DNA of 64,000 nucleotides from Silene latifolia (GCF_048544455.1 NC_133537.1:69721634-69785633); one strand, 5' to 3'; shown: positions 43,301-55,744, numbered from the stretch's first letter. Notes: a model not told the origin generated them from the sequence alone. A program made the numbers and translations.

Positions 43301-44926
43301 AAACTAGGACCCTTATTCAAACTAACCTACTATTATAGCCGATATGAGACAATTAGCGGGTCTCACTCCGCCCCTTGAACTCAGAATAAGACAACCATGA
43401 GGTAGGATGCCTTCTTGCAAGGCAAGGTGGGGCTTGCCAAAATGGCGATACATCCAACCATTAAAGCACACAAATCAAGTAATGGATGTATCTACAAAAA
43501 TGAATAGCCACTTTCCTCATCTAAGTGGTGGAAATTATCTAAAGGGGAAGCAATCTAAGGGTACACATTCCATTATAGATACGATTTCTTCAAACTACTA
43601 AGCCTAGAAGGATACCAATAAATCACCTCCAAGTTGTGTCAAGCTAGGGTACCTTCGTCCTATTTGTTAAATGTTTTCGTCAAGAGTAGACTCCCTATGG
43701 TGTTAGAAACACTGGAGGATCGCGGAATTCCCCTTCTTGCCTAGACAAGAAGAAGGGTCGTCCCCTCTCTACCATGCATAAAAGTGGATACGATGGAAAA
43801 AGGGATCAATAGAACTTGAGTTTCATATGGAAGTTTGCTTTTTGTTGTTGTTATTCTCCCCAATTTCTTGTGGCATTTGACATTTGAGAACACTTTCTTT
43901 TTGCCATTTCTTTTGATGTTTGGCATTTTCAACACTTGACAATTTCAACTTTTTGCATTTTCTTTTGAACATTTTCAAAGTCACCCCATTTGTAGTGAGA
44001 GTGCTTATATTTGAAGCATAGGAGTTCTTATTTTTGTTACTCCTCTTTTCTTTTGATGCATTTGCAAACTTTTTGGCTTTCATTTCAATTCTTGAACTCA
44101 AATTTGAACAATTTTTGTGCCCATTCCTTTTGATGACAAAATGTGGTAGAACATGGACGATGGTTGCATGGTTTCAAGGCTCACCTTGGAATAAACGGTA
44201 GCCAAAGAGTTATCACACCACAAGGTACTCTTGACTAAGCCTTAATCCATGGGTCAAAGGATACTAGCATGACACATTCTAGGGTGTTTTACAAGCATTC
44301 TAACAAGCAAAGTCTTAAGAAGAAAAAGTATCTACAAGGGCCTATATACACTTGTCAAGTTTCCCAAATAGATGCTTTCACAAGATTTTTCCTAAATGCA
44401 ACTATATGCCATGATGCAACTAACATTTATACAACCTAATGCATATGCTTCTACCAACTAGTATGCCAAATAATCTAAATGCAATCCTATAATCACATTG
44501 ATTTTACCGTATCAATCAAAATAAAGCCACATAGTCATTAACATAAAGAGGAGAAAGGAGATTGGAAAGATAATACCATGCGGTCTTCAATATCCTCATG
44601 TCTCGGATGTGGCGTAGTCGATCAATGTGAAAAAGGATGAACAAACACAATATATACAAAACAATATATACAATACTACACTATGAAGGAAATGAACATG
44701 TTTTTGGGTTTTTGCATTTTTCAAATTTTTATGGTTTTTATGAAATAAAAAGACATGTTTTTGTACTTTTCAAAATTTTTCAATTTTTATCATTTTTGTT
44801 TTAGCAAGTCATGTTAGAATTTCCCATCCCCACACTAGTATGGGCATTGTCCTCAATGGCCAATACAATAGAAAATTATGCAAGCTATATGAAAATGCAT
44901 GATTCCTAAGCTAAATGCAAACTATA

Positions 44927-45003
<77 letters not shown>

Positions 45004-45399
45004 AGTTAATGCAAAGTAAGCTATGCTATTTAATGCATGAATTTTTGTTTGGTTGGAGAGCATAATTTAAATTAAGTCCCAATGCATATGCATAAACTTC
45101 CCCAAACCAAGTGAGAGTGAGGGAGTTCATGCATAAAAGATGCTATGCATGCAACTAGAATTGTCATTTTGGATTTTCATGTTGGGAACAATTAATTTAG
45201 CACCTTTAATGTTGCCAAGGTGAAATAATAGTCTTTCACTTTTACAAGGACACCACAAAGATGGAACAATAAACTATGAAACAAGTTAACAAAGCATGAA
45301 ATTCTTGTCATGAAAAAGAAATGAGGGGGAATAAGAGAAACTTCACTTTGGCCTTGATGGGTGCCTCGTGCCCGCTCCATCTAGCTCATAAAGTATTCT
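43301..45399 (-). other. E8 3' untranslated region
   Basis: Non-coding tail of E8. It contains a (AT)n microsatellite at 44931-44998 and purine-rich phrases (minus). Lys/Asn-rich frames at 43741-44101 have no family resemblance and are left out. Confidence 0.7.
44931..44998. repeat. (AT)n microsatellite
   Basis: About 34 uninterrupted AT dinucleotides in the E8 tail; length is likely polymorphic. Confidence 0.95.
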
Positions 45400-46931
45400 T
45401 CAAAGGTTGTCATCATCCCCTCCCAAATCACTATCCCAAGCTTCCCTCGATGCATCACTCTCATGGAAATCTATAAACTCATCCTCTTCGCTATTTAGCT
45501 CCACCGTGTCTCCACCATTTGATTTTTCACTCCCTTTATTTCCTCGACCATGCGCTCCCACCATTAGCTCTCTCCGAATTCGGGAAAAGGATATACAATT
45601 GGGCCCAAGAGGGAAGCATTCCCTCTTCGCTAATGTGTCCTTGCTGAGCCATTTGGTGAAATTGTGGATACAAGGCATAGTAATTATCCACATTGGCTTC
45701 AAATTATCGGAGATGCATGTCTTGAAGTATTCCTGTCACAAAATCATCCCTAGGGAGGATGGAAGTATTCGGGTGGTTGTAAGGTTTGTATTGGAAGGGG
45801 TAAGGTGGGATCACAACTTTTTCATTGTCATTCTTTTGTTGTTCATGTCGTTGATGTTGTGTTTGAGGTGGTGCTTGGTTTGCTTGATTTGCATGATTCG
45901 TGCTTGTTGGAATGAGATAGGACGGTATTGGAGAGAGAGGGACTCGTCTTGGTAAAATTCTTGCTAATCCTTCCATTGGTAGGTAAATAGGAGTGCTCCC
46001 CTTAGTAAGCCATTTGATTCTCTTCTCATACCTCTCAAGGGTCATCCAATGGTGTTGCCTAAGGATTAGCTCTTCAGTGATCCTTGTGTTGCCCATAAGG
46101 GGTACATATTCATTGTTTTCATTGAATTTGGGGTTGAAAAACTTGAAAAGCCTTGTGATAAGTCCCCCATTGACAATATGTTTTACGCCATCATCGTCCC
46201 CATTCCGGAATCTAGCCCATTTCTCGAGAAGAACAAGGGGGGCGTTAAAATGGTAACCGCTCTTTCCTTGAATTTCGAGGTAGGACTCCATGAAGACAAG
46301 ATTAAGCTCATTCACTATTGCGGGATCTCGACGGGCAAGAAGAGTGCCGGCTAAAAATCGGTAGGTGAGCCTAATGATAGGATTTTGAATGTGAAAAGAT
46401 AAGCATTCTTTGATGTAAGAAAAATCCCGACCCGTCATTGCTCTCCAAAGGGGTGCTATGCTATACTTTCTTGGTTTCGATGTTCGGGTAGGCGAAATAT
46501 CAAGCCCTAGTACACTAGCGAATTCAACAAGGGTCATCATCCGGGTGGTGTTTTCTAATCTAAATTCCACACATATGGTCTTGTTCAAGGTAGTGATTTT
46601 TAGGAAGCTCAAGAACTCAAGAACTAAAGATCGATAGGTGGGCTCATGCATGTGAAATAAGGTTGAAAGACCAAATAATTCAAAGAGAGCTTCGGTTTGA
46701 TGAAAGAATCCACATAAATTTAGTGGGAAGGATATTCTTACCAAGAAGACGATGGAAAACAAGCCTTTGGATGTCATTAATGAACTCTATGTTGGAAAAC
46801 TCATCAAGTTTTGTAAGATCAATTATCTCTTCATGTTTCCTCCTCAAAGTATTGAGGTGAGAAGTAGATGAGCTCCCTATTACCCTTGGTCTTCTTGTCT
46901 CTCTATGTAATGATCCTCTTGGCCTCATCAT
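45400..46931 (-). pseudogene. E8 Athila ORF1 (env-like) protein, frameshifted
   Basis: Three overlapping minus-strand frames make one coding stretch: 46931-46680 (83 codons, start ATG 46931, MMRPRGSLHRE), 46777-45704 (357 codons) and 45702-45400 (acidic end). The middle part carries blocks I associate with the ATHILA ORF-1 family (PF03078): FELFGLSTLFHMHEPTYRSL, then FRLENTTRMMTLVEFASVLGL, then RLTYRFLAGTLLARRDP, followed by a Pro/Gln-rich tail. In Athila this ORF is downstream of integrase and is called env-like by position; its function is unproven. Frameshifts lie near 46690-46770 and near 45700. A leader with TATA box lies upstream (see 47063). Confidence 0.82.
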
Positions 46932-47062
46932 TGAATGTAGATCTATAATTGGACTTGTTGAATATGGAGATGTTCCTTGTGATTTAGATCTTCTTTGAAA
47001 CCCTAGATTTTGGGGGTTTTTGTTTTTGAGGGGTGAATGAGTGCTTGAGATATGATTTGAGT

Positions 47063-47069
47063 TATATAA
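47063..47069 (-). promoter_or_regulatory. TATA box of the putative env promoter
   Basis: TTATATAA on the minus strand, about 135 bases before the env-like ATG and about 120 bases after the CpG-rich cluster. Confidence 0.5.
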
Positions 47070-47189
47070 GAGGGGGTTTTATGTTTTATAGTGGAAGAAA
47101 GGATGAGGTGTCACGAAATGTATGGTGGGGAAGAGTTTTAATTGGTGAGAAAATAGAAGAGTATGACGGCAGGGCGGCGAGTGGATCAA

Positions 47190-47555
47190 GCACGGGACGC
47201 TCGGATCATAGCTCCTGAAGACGAACGGATTCTTCTGAGAACGTTCGGATTCAAGGTCAGGGAGAAATCCCAGATTTTAATACAACAAGGACAAGCGGGT
47301 CTTCACTGAGACGAGCGTCTTGTTTGAGACGAGCGGATTCCTTTGAGGATGCTCGGATCTTCAGTCAGAGAAAATCCCCATATTTTGGAGTAGCCAGGAC
47401 GCTCGGATTTCAGATGAGACGAGCGTCTTAACCTGCGGACGCTCAGAGACATAGTCAGCGCAGTTTCTCCAACTTCCAGGTACCCCAAGACGGGCGGATA
47501 ATATTCAGGACGCTCGGATACTTGCCTAGACGAGCGGATTCCTACTGGGACGCTC
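47190..47555. repeat. CGAGCG/CGCTCG phrase array before the E8 env-like ORF
   Basis: About a dozen copies of phrases GACGCTCGGAT and AGACGAGCGGATTC, partly inverse of each other, spaced 15-40 bp. The open frame 47303-47638 (minus, RSSQ-rich) is its translation. Confidence 0.8.
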
Positions 47556-47794
47556 GGGTTGCCTGGAATCTCTTCCTTTTTATCCTCTTCTTTCTTAATT
47601 GGTGAAAGTGCTTCCCCACACTTAAATCCTTCATTCATAAAAAAGGGTTAGTGACCCTCCCTCACTTACTCTTATGGCAAGAATCATGCTTATGATGAAA
47701 ATGCAATAAAGTTAAAAATACAAGTAAGAAGAGTTAGTATATTTACAAATGGTGGTTTGGAGAGGACTCCACCAAACTCTCTTTGATGATCTTC

Positions 47795-49303
47795 TCATGG
47801 AGGAGGAGGTCCGAGGTAGGTGACCTCGACCTCTCCAATGAATGCTCCTTCGTAATATGGTTTCAACCTTTGGCCATTGACTTTAAATTTTCTCCCATCT
47901 TCCGACTTTATCTCAAAGTCTCCATATTTTCCTACCTCGGTGATCACATAAGGACCCGTCCATCTAGAGTTCAACTTCCCGGGAAAGAGTCGGTATCGGG
48001 AGTTGAATAGAAGGAATTTGTCTCCCTTGTGCAAGGCCTTTTGCTTGTTTCTCTTGTCATGAAGCAATTTTGTCATCTCTTTGTAGATTTTCGCATTTTC
48101 ATAAGATTGTAGTCGGAATTCCTCCAACTCTTGGATTTGCATCATCCTCTTCTGTCCACTTAGTTTGAGATCAAGGTTGAGAGCTTTGATTGCCCAAAAA
48201 GCTTTGTATTCTAGCTCAATTGGCAAGTGGCATGCTTTCCCATAGACAAGTTTGTAAGGGGAGGCTCCTATGGGAGTCTTATAGGCCGTCTTATAAGCCC
48301 AAAGAGCATTATCAAGCTTCATGCTCCATTCCTTACGAGTCTTGTTGACAACCTTCTCAAGAATTTGGTTGATCTCTCTATTCGAAACTTCAACTTGACC
48401 GCTTGTTTGAGGATGATATCTCAAGCCGGTTCTATGTTGAACACCATATTTGGTCAAAAGGGATGTGAGCTTCTTTTCATGAAAATGTGTCCCTCCATCA
48501 CTTATGATTGCTCTTGGGACTCCGAACCTTGGAAAGATTATTTTCTTGAAGAGTTTGGTGACCGTTTTGGCATCATCGGTTGGGGTAGCAATTGCCTCTA
48601 CCCACTTTGAGACATAATCAACGGCTATAAGAATGTACTTGTTTCCTTTAGATGTCACAAACGGCCCTTGGTAGTCAATTCCCCAAACATCGAAAATTTC
48701 TACCACCAATATTCCTCGTTGTGGCATCTCATTCCTCCAAGAAATATTTCCGGTTCTTTGACAAGGATCACAATGGAGAATAAATTCTCTAGCATCTTCA
48801 AACATGGTAGGCCAAAAGAAACCCGATTGGAGGACTTTAGCAATAGTTCTTCGTGCTCGATGGTGTCCACCATAAGGTGATGAATGACATCCTTCCAAAA
48901 CTCCGTGAACCTCCCATTGGGGTATGCACCTCCGGTAAAGTCCATCACTACACTCTTTGTAAAGATTGGGGTCATCCCAAAAGTATCTCTTTACCTCAAA
49001 CAAGAATCTCTTCCTTTGGTTGTAGTTCAAATTCAGAGGAAGAACTCCTTCAACAATATAATTAGCATAGTCGGCGCACCATGGAGTAGTATGCTTCTCA
49101 AGTTGTGAATGAATGGCCATTAAAATATCATCGGGGAAAGACTCATTGATCGGTGTCTCTCCGTCTTCATCATGAAATCGAATTCTCGACAAGTGATCCG
49201 CTACCACATTCTCGGCCCCCTTCTTATCTCTTATTTCTAAGTCAAATTCTTGGAGTAGCAAAATCCATCTTAACAATCTTGGTTTTGCCTCTTTCTTTAT
49301 CAA
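47795..49303 (-). CDS. E8 RNase H end and integrase
   Basis: 502 codons, the longest clean ORF of the window. Residues 3-41 are the RNase H end ([21 protein letters not shown]). The integrase has its HHCC zinc finger (H140, H147 or H148, C178, C181), the catalytic triad D210 (WGIDYQGPF), D269 (IISDGG) and E305 ([10 protein letters not shown]) with D-X35-E spacing, and a C-terminal [17 protein letters not shown] GPY/F block near residues 450-465. It inserts cDNA into chromosomal DNA. No chromodomain, as expected for Athila. The frame upstream (49303-49373) continues the RNase H with a stop and a 1-base change. Methionine 1 is internal to pol, not a true start. Confidence 0.92.
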   Translation of the reverse strand: MIKKEAKPRLLRWILLLQEFDLEIRDKKGAENVVADHLSRIRFHDEDGETPINESFPDDILMAIHSQLEKHTTPWCADYANYIVEGVLPLNLNYNQRKRFLFEVKRYFWDDPNLYKECSDGLYRRCIPQWEVHGVLEGCHSSPYGGHHRARRTIAKVLQSGFFWPTMFEDAREFILHCDPCQRTGNISWRNEMPQRGILVVEIFDVWGIDYQGPFVTSKGNKYILIAVDYVSKWVEAIATPTDDAKTVTKLFKKIIFPRFGVPRAIISDGGTHFHEKKLTSLLTKYGVQHRTGLRYHPQTSGQVEVSNREINQILEKVVNKTRKEWSMKLDNALWAYKTAYKTPIGASPYKLVYGKACHLPIELEYKAFWAIKALNLDLKLSGQKRMMQIQELEEFRLQSYENAKIYKEMTKLLHDKRNKQKALHKGDKFLLFNSRYRLFPGKLNSRWTGPYVITEVGKYGDFEIKSEDGRKFKVNGQRLKPYYEGAFIGEVEVTYLGPPPP

Positions 49304-49373
49304 GAGATGTCAAAGAGTACGGTGATCCGAGAAAACAATCACTTTTGATCCAAGCAAATAGGAACGGATTTGT

Positions 49374-52300
49374 CTAGTAGAAAAAGTGTCATTGACATCG
49401 GTTACTTAGGCCCATTTACATCGGTTTTGGGGCGATGCTTCTGGGGGCGTTGTTTATTGCATTTATAAGAAAACATCACTTATAAAACCGATGTTAATGG
49501 CATATATTTACATCGGTTAATGGGTAAAACCGATGTTAATATCATTTTAATTACATCGGTTTTGGACCAAAACCGATGTAGATACCACTTTATTTACATC
49601 AAATATGACTAAAACCGATGTATTTTTAATGATATTAACATCGGTTGTACTTAGTAACCGATGTAAATTATATTAAGATGTATTTCCATTATCATCGGTT
49701 CATTGTAAAACTGATGCATGTACACCCGTAATTAAATTCTCCATATAATACGGCTAGCATGCATAAAGTTTACGTTCTCACACTATTAAAGACCTATAAA
49801 ATCAATAACAATAAATAACCACAGCAACACGAGCTTTGCTTCCAACAATTCAAACACAACCATTTATTATACCAAAAAATATCATATGCATTACAGTTAT
49901 GCCGTCCATTCATTAAAGTAGTTTAAACCACTACCAAGTGCTACGATACAAAATGTTAAATGTTTTCAATTGTAATTCCTACGAATCAAAACCATACATT
50001 GATAAGATTGTGAAACTATACATTAATATATTACATTCGATATTTTTTACCATTAAAGTGACTAAAGCTCTCGAACCCCGTTCATTTGTTGAGCAATGAG
50101 CATATTCATGGATCGTTTGTGTAACGAGCAAGTGAGCCTGCAAAATTGATCAACACCAACAATATTAACATTTGCCTTACCCTCATGAGATACAATCTGT
50201 ATGTCGTTTTGTGATAGCGGGTGTCTGGTAATATTTTTTTTTGGGCCCAAGGAAGCGCGCACTTAGTCGCATTATTACAATAAAGGGGTGGGGGAATCGA
50301 ACCTGGGACCTATTGTCCACAATACCACTGTCTTAACTCTTAACCACTATACTAAGACATCCTTGGTAATATTTAGAAACCTATTCAAGTGAAAAAATTA
50401 GATTATCCTTCCATGCAAGTTCAACAAATAAATTTTGAGCAAAATTACTTGATACACGATATCTTCAATACCAATAAATTAGTCATGTTTCATTGTGATG
50501 CTTCTTATTTACAACCGTCTCCACATCAAATAAACACCATACTCAAACTATACAAATTGATTATGAGAAGCACGAGTTCACACCACCTAGGAAACATAAT
50601 AAGATCAAAAGGAGCTACCATTTTTATTCTTAATACCGCTGAAACATATCCATGTCCAGAGCAAACTAAGCAAAAACTAAGAAAATTGATAATGAAAAGG
50701 CGTAATTCACTAATTCATACCATTCTCCATATAATCAACTAGGAACTAGAGTGAGGTCAAAGAGAGCTACCTTTTTATCCTTAATTTAGCTGGACTGTAT
50801 CCATGTCTTGATTTGGTAACGATATCGCTGCAACTTTTCTTTTTGATTCGCATTATTTGTGTCGTAAACCTTCAAACAAATTAACAAAAAATTACATTCT
50901 CAACTGCGTAAACTACAGAAATTTACATATATACGCAGTTAAATTTAAAGAGAACTAGTATCGAGTAATACCTTTTTCCAAATGCTTTTCAAAACCTGAC
51001 ACCTTCTTGAACCTTCTTAATGGTACTAATTCTGGCTTGTTATCCAAAGCTGCAATCGTTTATTCACTCAAGCTGGCATAAGAACCAGACGATAATGGGA
51101 AAACAATATCGGCCAGAGGTGTAAATGCATGAGCTAGTAGATGACAATTACTCAATTAGAGAGAACTCAAACAACATTAGAAGTAAAGATTGAGAAACTA
51201 CCTAAACATTACACATTATAGACAAGATGCACAGTCTCAAAAATAAATAGTCAATAAACACCCATCATCAAGAAAGACAATGATTAAATAAATTGAGCAG
51301 GTTCCGATACTACTAAAGCCATAATGTTCAATCTTGTACAACAAAGTCACAAAACACATATAGTCATAGCTGGTATACCATTATGTCAAATTGAAGTCGC
51401 TTCAAAAATAAAGCAAAATCCGACAATATCTTACACCACAACTGTACAGGTAAATACAACTATTCTCAGGGGTAACATCAATATAAACTATTCCATAATT
51501 TGTCGCCTTAAGCACTGACATTGCTTCATAGGATATATAATGTCATGTAAAATGCTCACTAGACTTCTACTTAACAAAATAAACCCTTGAAGTAAAGGCG
51601 CATAACTTATAGATAAATTGACCATGCAGTTATATATAATATCATGTAAAATGCTCACTAGACTTCTACTTAACTAAATAAACCCTATAAGTAAGGGTGC
51701 ATAACTTACAGATAATTTGACCATGCAGAGCACTGCAAGAAATAAGACTATCATATAATCTTCCAGATAGGTGAGATAATTTGGATAACAAAGTGAATAG
51801 AAAGTGATTGTGATACTATCACCATTTATCATCTTATTCAGTCTGGCTTAGAATGATTCAAGCACGATTTTACGAAACTGCCACAATCAGTTCAGCACTC
51901 GTTTACTCGTTTACCTTGTACACTTTCCATCTCAATATGCAGGTCAGCGCGAATTTCCATCTCAAAACTCAATTACCCGAAGTGCCACAGAAACTATTAA
52001 TTAAAAGTATAATTGATAAATTAAATTCAACTGGTACGACCACACTCCAATCCATATAGCATGTTCATATCAAGAGCTATCAAACAATACTTTCTAATGC
52101 CCCTCCATATTTTGCTCATCATTCAAACAAAACTAATATAATGAAAAAGCGATAATATAAATATTGATTATCGATTTATTATACGTACCTCTATTTATTC
52201 ATACAGTAGCGTTGAAGGAGAGCGGTTTAAGAACCGCGGGTGAGTGTTAGAGAAGCAGTTACAGCGTGGTGTCAAAACGAGGACGTGACAAGAGAAGGCG

Positions 52301-53942
52301 ACTGTGGTGGTCGGCCAGGTGTGAAGAAGGGCGACAGTGTGCAACATGATGATTGATAATGACAAGGGCAAAAACAAATACCAATTGTATTGCAAAACCA
52401 CAAAAAATTAAGAGCATTCCATCGAGCATATAGACAACATAATTAATTGAATAGCAACAGATTCTTGTTTGATAATTATTTGATATTATACGCAAATGGT
52501 TCAGTAAAGTATCTACGCGTCTTACATTACAAAGTAGCAGTGGGTGGAAGAAATTCTCTTCCCAATATTCATCAAGAAGTGATACTTGAAACTCTAAATT
52601 AATATATTATAGCATAGGGTTAAGGGTACTCCTTATCCCACTTATAGGGACTACGGTAAAATTTTTAAATTGCATCCATTTTTCCATTTAGGCAGGCAAA
52701 TGACATTGAAAACAAACTGGCGAAGTGAGGACAGGTATGCAACATTAACACAAACACCATTATCATCCTCACACAAAAACAAAGCTAGCCCATATCGTAT
52801 TTTAAACACTATATCCATCCCCAGTAAAAGTTGTATAATACAGTGACTGTTCATCTAATCCAACTGTAGAATGGTTCTTCCTTATGCTAAATACCCTATT
52901 TATTGATTATAATAACAAATGACCGTCTTATTCTATAATTTGTGTTTCATCCCATATCCAAGTCGACGACCTCACATCAATACGACACAGCAAGAACGAG
53001 CATTTCATAAATCAAACCTCAAAAATTCCCTAACAAACTACTAAAAGGTTCCAATTTCCAAACATCAATATTTGTATTACAACAGCCCAAAACTTAATCA
53101 ATTATCTAAATGAAAGATGTCATCATAAACTACCAACCCTACATTCCCAATATTTTTATTCATTTTCACAAACAAATAAATGAATGAACAACATAACCAT
53201 TTGCATATAATATCAAATAATTTTAGTAAAACATGAAATTGTACTGTTAAACTGCAGAAAATCACGAACTTCTGAAAACTCATTGAGACATTTCATCAAA
53301 CAAGAATAAGCATACTTAATTGGCATGGATAACATCAAATTAACAACAATAACAATCAAACTGAAATACATAACTCACGCAGCTCAGGTAGATTAATCCT
53401 TAAAGATGAGATTGCAAGTGACGGACAAACAGATGAGACGAAAATCGGTGGCAGAGGAAGAGAAATAGGTGCGGCGGCGGACGGTGGCAAACCCTATCTA
53501 ACAGTTGAAGGCGAAGATGGTTGTCGAGGATAAGTTAAAATGGGGTGTAAACCATCAAACGAGATGGATATTCGGATTTGTAGTGGGGTGTTCAATGTTA
53601 GGGTTTAGGGAGATGAAAAATTTGTACATTAAACAACTTCTTTTTACATCGTTTATCTTAAACCGATGTCAAGGAGAATGTTTCTACGTCTTTTGTTACA
53701 ACGTTTATCTTAAAAATTGACGTTAAGGAAAATGCTTTTACATCGGTTTTGTTAAAATCGAGGTGAAAACTGATGGCAAAAATATTTCTTTACATCGTTT
53801 TGTAAAATAACCGATATAGATAAAAAATTGTACGCCAATTGACATCGGTTTTTGAAAGAACCGATGCTACTTATGAATATTTACATCGTTTCAACTAAAA
53901 GTGATGTCAATGTGGCGATGTCAATAGGACTTTTTCTACTAG
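49374..53942. mobile_element. E9: DNA transposon with ACATCGGTTTT subterminal repeats, about 4.57 kb
   Basis: Ends CTAGTAGAAAAAGT at left and its inverse at right (ACTTTTTCTACTAG). Subterminal 300-400 bp at both ends are filled with ACATCGGTTTT and its inverse AAAACCGATGT, pairing into hairpins. This layout is CACTA-like; the terminal CAC is not seen, so superfamily and target duplication (CTAG, TAG or none) are unsettled. No transposase was found; the interior (49750-53600) is AT-rich with only unconvincing ORFs such as 50389-50742. It lies in the RNase H region of E8. Confidence 0.75.
50226..50374 (-). mobile_element. SINE, tRNA-derived, with 11-bp target duplications
   Basis: Body 50238-50363 on the minus strand. 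Pol III A box TAGTGGTTAAGAG (complement of 50337-50349) and perfect B box GGTTCGATTCC (complement of 50293-50303), 33 bases apart as in tRNA-derived SINEs; then a unique part and a short A run. Flanked by TGGTAATATTT at 50226-50236 and 50364-50374. About 126 bp; family unknown to me. Confidence 0.88.
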
Positions 53943-55194
53943 TTCCTTCTCGGCAGTATCATAATTCACTTGGGTGGAATCAAGAGTCTTGCTTATATAA
54001 TAGATAGCATGCAAAGCCCTTCCTACCCGTTGGCCAAGAACCGCTCCAACGGCGTAGTTATTCGCATCGCACATGATCTCGAATAGTAGTTCCCAATTTG
54101 GTGGTTGGATGGTCGGTGCCGAGATTAGTGCTTCATTAATTCTATTAAAGGCTTCAACACACTCATTAGTGAAGTGGAATTGGGCATCTTTAAGTAAGAG
54201 TTGAGTGAGGGGTTTCGCGATAGAAACCCGTGTGACCGAGAAAGCTTCTCACCCCTCTAACATTCACGGGAGGTGGGAGTTTCTCTATCACCTCAACCTT
54301 AGCTTTATCGACTTCGATGCCCTTTTCCGAGATTAAATGACCCAAAACAATACCTTCATTTACCATAAAGTGACACTTTTCCCAATTCAAAACGAGACTA
54401 ACATCTTCACATTTTTGCAATACAAGAGAAAGGTTATGCAAGCAAGAGTCAAAGTCTTTCCCATAAACGCTAAAATCATCCATAAAAACTTCCATTATGG
54501 TTTCTAGATAGTCGGAGAAGACACTCATCATGCATCTTTGGAAAGTAGCGGGGGCATTACATAAGCCAAAAGGCATTCTCCTATATGCAAAAGTACCATA
54601 AGGGCATGTGAAGATGGTATTATGTTGGTCATCCGGGTGTATTGGGATTTGGAAGAATCCCGAATACCCGTCAAGGTAGCAAAAGAATTTGTTAGAGGCT
54701 AACCTCTCAAGCATTTGGTCAATGAATGGTAGGGGGAAATGATCATTTCTTGTTGCGGAATTCAATTTTCGATAGTCAATACACATACGCCAACCGGTGA
54801 TCTTCCTTGTGGGTATTAGCTCATTCTTATCATTTGTTACCACCGTGGTACCTCCTTTCTTAGGTACCACTTGAACGGGGCTAACCCATAAGGAATCCGA
54901 TATAGGATATATGATTCCCGCATCAAGTAATTTCATAACCTCCGCTTTTACGACTTCTTGCATGTGGGGGTTTAATCTCCTTTGGGATTGAATGGTAGGT
55001 CTATAGTCTTCTTCTAGATGAATTCTATGCATGCAAAACTTGGGACTTATCCCCTTAAGATCATCTAGACTATAACCTATAGCCTTTTCATGTTGTTTTA
55101 ACACATCAAGCAAGCTTTTCAATTGGTTCCCATCAAGTTTGTCATTAACAATCACGAGTTTAGTTTTACATTCATCAAGGTAAGCATACTTCAA
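53943..55194 (-). pseudogene. E8 reverse transcriptase and start of RNase H
   Basis: 334 clean codons (55194-54190), then a deletion/frameshift and RNase H remnants to 53943. Blocks: LDDLKGISPKFCMHRIHLE (43-61), LLDAGIIYPISDS (89-101), MCIDYRKLN (137-145), catalytic FCYLDGYSGFFQI (D175), MPFGLCNAPATFQ (207-219), catalytic FMDDFSVYG (D239, D240), LGH..KGIEVD (284-296). This is an Athila-type RT that makes the element cDNA. At GFYR (323-326) about 30 bases of the connection domain are lost; a shifted frame then reads LLLKDAQFHF to YDTAEKEL before E9. About eight residues expected between EKEL and DKFRSYL are missing across E9. It lacks a start of its own. Confidence 0.9.
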
Positions 55195-55236
55195 ATTTGG
55201 GGGAAGGGGTTTTAGAGTTGGAATTTGTACCTCACT

Positions 55237-55626
55237 TTATTCCATTGAAGATTCATTAAGGACTTTCTCCATTTCCATTAAACATTCCATTCTCATGGCA
55301 TATTCAACTTGTTCTTCAAGCTCACTAATCTCATCATACTCAAATTCCATGACAAATTCATCTAGCTCCTCGGCTTGTATGATATCATCTTCGGTTGCTT
55401 GTTCTTCTTCTATAGATTGAGAAGCTTCCACAAGAATGTCACGTACTAATACGGATCGCTCATAAGTAAGTTCTTTGTTGGCTAGAGTGGCCTCAAGGAT
55501 ATCTACTTCCAATTTCCAATGTATATTTTTGGCCTCACTTGCTTCTAAGGCTTCCAATGCTTGCATGGGGTCTTTGAAGAAAGGAATACTCAAGTGGTCC
55601 TCAACAAAATAATCTATAATATCCAT
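55237..55626 (-). CDS. E8 acidic leader ORF in place of gag
   Basis: 129 codons from ATG 55626 (MDIIDYFVEDHL), about 120 bases after the PBS region. Strongly acidic, Glu/Ala/Leu-rich, probably helical throughout (ALEALEASEAK, EEEQATEDDIIQAEELDE, EQVEYAMRMECLMEMEKV). No capsid, knuckle or protease motif. It is followed within about 40 bases by the RT region in another frame. Either a remnant of the Gag-protease linker after a large deletion or a replacement protein; I do not recognise it. Confidence 0.5.
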   Translation of the reverse strand: MDIIDYFVEDHLSIPFFKDPMQALEALEASEAKNIHWKLEVDILEATLANKELTYERSVLVRDILVEASQSIEEEQATEDDIIQAEELDEFVMEFEYDEISELEEQVEYAMRMECLMEMEKVLNESSME

Positions 55627-55744
55627 CTTGCAAAATATACTAAGAGAAAAAGATGAGAAGTACCTTGAGGAGTTTTACTTCCCCAAGGTAAATAAAGACA
55701 CAATTAAAAACAATTAAAGAAAATCAAATCAAGTTAACACCGTC

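Larger units (their letters stand above)
46932..47794 (-). promoter_or_regulatory. E8 intergenic region between integrase and env-like ORF: putative internal promoter
   Basis: Minus-strand order: integrase stop (47795), a CGAGCG/CGCTCG cluster (47555-47190), TATA box CTTATATAAC (47070-47061), a leader of about 100-130 nt with CCCCTCAAAAACAAAAACCC and CTAGGGTTTC as in plant 5' UTRs, and the ATG at 46931. The arrangement mirrors the LTR promoter of the same element. Transcription is inferred. Confidence 0.55.

Noticed and set aside
43741..44101. Lys/Asn-rich minus-strand ORFs
   Set aside because: Low complexity in the E8 tail, no start context and no family resemblance.
45407..46256. Plus-strand ORFs of 182 and 87 codons
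   Set aside because: Shadows of the env-like coding region on the minus strand.
50389..50742. 117-codon ORF inside E9 as a transposase fragment
   Set aside because: No DDE or zinc-finger motif, composition like the surrounding AT-rich sequence.
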